Shown here: positions 62,746 through 64,000 of the stretch, piece by piece
Layout: each line of letters starts with the position of its first letter
Position numbering within the stretch: the first letter of the stretch is position 1
Assembly (NCBI RefSeq): GCF_014805625.2
Contig: NW_023998440.1
Span: 3,095,767 to 3,159,766 of the forward strand
Origin: Glossina fuscipes
Lineage: Eukaryota; Arthropoda; Insecta; Diptera; Glossinidae
Reading direction: 5' to 3'
Length of the DNA stretch: 64,000 nt
The notes under the pieces: generated by a model
Database searches by the model: none
Told to the model about the DNA's origin: nothing
What the model saw: only the letters and a program-made list of their open reading frames with translations
Translations under genes and position numbers: made by a program

Positions 62746-63570
62746 GTTCTAAGATTAAGAAATAAATATTGCTGGGTGAGTAGATAAGTATTCTTGTTGA
62801 ACTGAAAAGTTTTGCACGGCTTAACAATGTCCGTTCGTCCGTGCGCCTGTCTGGGCTACTGCACGTATTTTTACTCGAGCGAAATTGATTTAAAAGTTAT
62901 TAAAAAATAGTTAATCAAGAAAATTAAAAAATTCAACTTAGGAAGGGGCGTGGTAATCCAACATACAAAAGCAGAAACAAAAAATTTTATTTATCTGTGA
63001 TAACAAATATTGAGGTAAACATTAGTGCAACGAATTTCTCGGCTAACTGGTACGCTCGCAGTTAACAAAAAATATATTTATTAAGTTAAGAAATGATAGA
63101 CGAACGACATGAATTGCTCGAAAGCGATTGGAACTTTGTCACTTATACTTTAAGAGTGAAAATTGTTAGGAAATCCGTAAGTTTGTGGAAATTAAATCAA
63201 CTTATTCGTAAACATCAATCTTATATATCTGTTGTTTTTTTTTTTTAGGACAAGAATCTGTTAATGAAGCCCAAGTTCTTTACGGTTTAATTGAGTATAT
63301 CTACGAACAATATATTAATACGAACTATTCGAAGATTTAGGTGGATTTTGGAATTTTCCAGAAAATTAGTTGAAATTGTTTATCTGTTCAGCGATGTACT
63401 ACTGTGTCCAAAAAGTATTGCCGATTTAGTTTTTTCTTTTTTAAATCTATTTATTATTCCAAATTTATTTCGTTGCCCATAAAGTAACCTTCAAACTCAA
63501 GTAATATTCGTTATTAACAATTCGGTCCAGTCTATGAGCTGACGTTTGACACAGATTTCTGTCACAATGC
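62746..63570. other. No gene seen
   Basis: AT-rich, with a 'gtccgttcgtccgtgcgcc' remnant near 62827 that recalls the main repeat family's internal block. Confidence 0.5.
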
Positions 63571-63640
63571 AAAAAATATTTCTGATATTCGATATATCCG
63601 CGCAATTTAACTTGAGTCATAGTTTTGCTTTTTGGTCATA
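63571..63640. repeat. Repeat segment shared with 38517-38585
   Basis: 'atatttctgatattcgatat' and 'cgcgcaatttaactt' match the earlier site with few changes. The surrounding sequence differs, so only this core is recognisably shared. Confidence 0.7.
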
Positions 63641-64000
63641 GCATTAAAGAAAACTTTTCCGACGAAAATCAAATCAATTAAACGCTTGAATGTATTTACA
63701 TTAAATCATGTGATATCAATCCAACTTTTGGTTGCAATAATTTCGTGAATTGAAGTTTTATTATTATCCCCGTAAAGAAGCATTGAAATTTTCCAAATAC
63801 TAATACGCTATAATAATAGTTTTATATGATTCTCTTAGCTCGTGTATGAATTTTACGGTATTCAAAGCGAAAGAACTCAGATAAAAGAACACCGCAGAAA
63901 AAAGAAAAGAAAATATCGAACAAAAACCCTTTCCAAATTTCTTATTCATATCCTTCATATCCTCTTAAACGCGTACGCATGCACATATGCACATGTAAAC

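Overview
The window looks like nuclear DNA of a higher (cyclorrhaphan) fly. It is strongly AT-rich, its genes have many short introns with GTAAGT-type donors, and the protein families are insect/metazoan. Microsatellites and decayed transposons are abundant, and there is one 100-N assembly gap (36360-36459). The exact species cannot be read from the sequence. No operons, CRISPR arrays, phage or bacterial genes were seen.

Four protein-coding genes are well supported. (1) 25703-30381, + strand, 10 coding exons, 647 aa: a ferric-chelate-reductase-1-like membrane protein with signal peptide, Reeler, DOMON and cytochrome b561 domains. (2) 31373-35483, - strand, 14 coding exons, 709 aa: the Caspar/FAF1 orthologue with UBA, two ubiquitin-like regions, UAS, coiled coil and UBX. 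Genes 1 and 2 converge tail to tail, and their poly(A) signals lie less than 100 bp apart. (3) 41785-44106, - strand, two exons, 750 aa: an unrecognised hydrophilic Ser/Lys/Asn-rich protein that ends near a KEN motif. (4) 46277-47644, + strand, six exons, about 311 aa: a secreted protein of the C16orf89 (DUF4735) family. All exon junctions of genes 1-3 keep frame; only the first donor of gene 4 is uncertain.

Layout. 1-25.6 kb is gene-poor and full of transposon debris. 25.7-35.5 kb holds the two convergent genes. 35.5-41.7 kb is a gap plus non-LTR and mariner wreckage. 41.8-47.7 kb holds genes 3 and 4. 47.7-64 kb is gene-poor, with a microsatellite-rich stretch at about 52.5-60.6 kb and more transposon copies.

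The dominant repeat is one dispersed family of up to about 1 kb. It has TIR-like ends built on ATACCCTACACCACTT, and at least sixteen full or partial copies are present in both orientations, including one in the last intron of the reductase gene. Non-LTR retrotransposon pieces (RT and RNase H), two mariner transposase relics and two related tRNA-derived SINE-like pieces are also present. Several short coding-like segments remain unexplained (17.7-18.1, 23.0-23.35, 40.8-41.0, 53.36-53.44 kb) and are listed as findings. I found nothing that clearly amounts to a new biological system.
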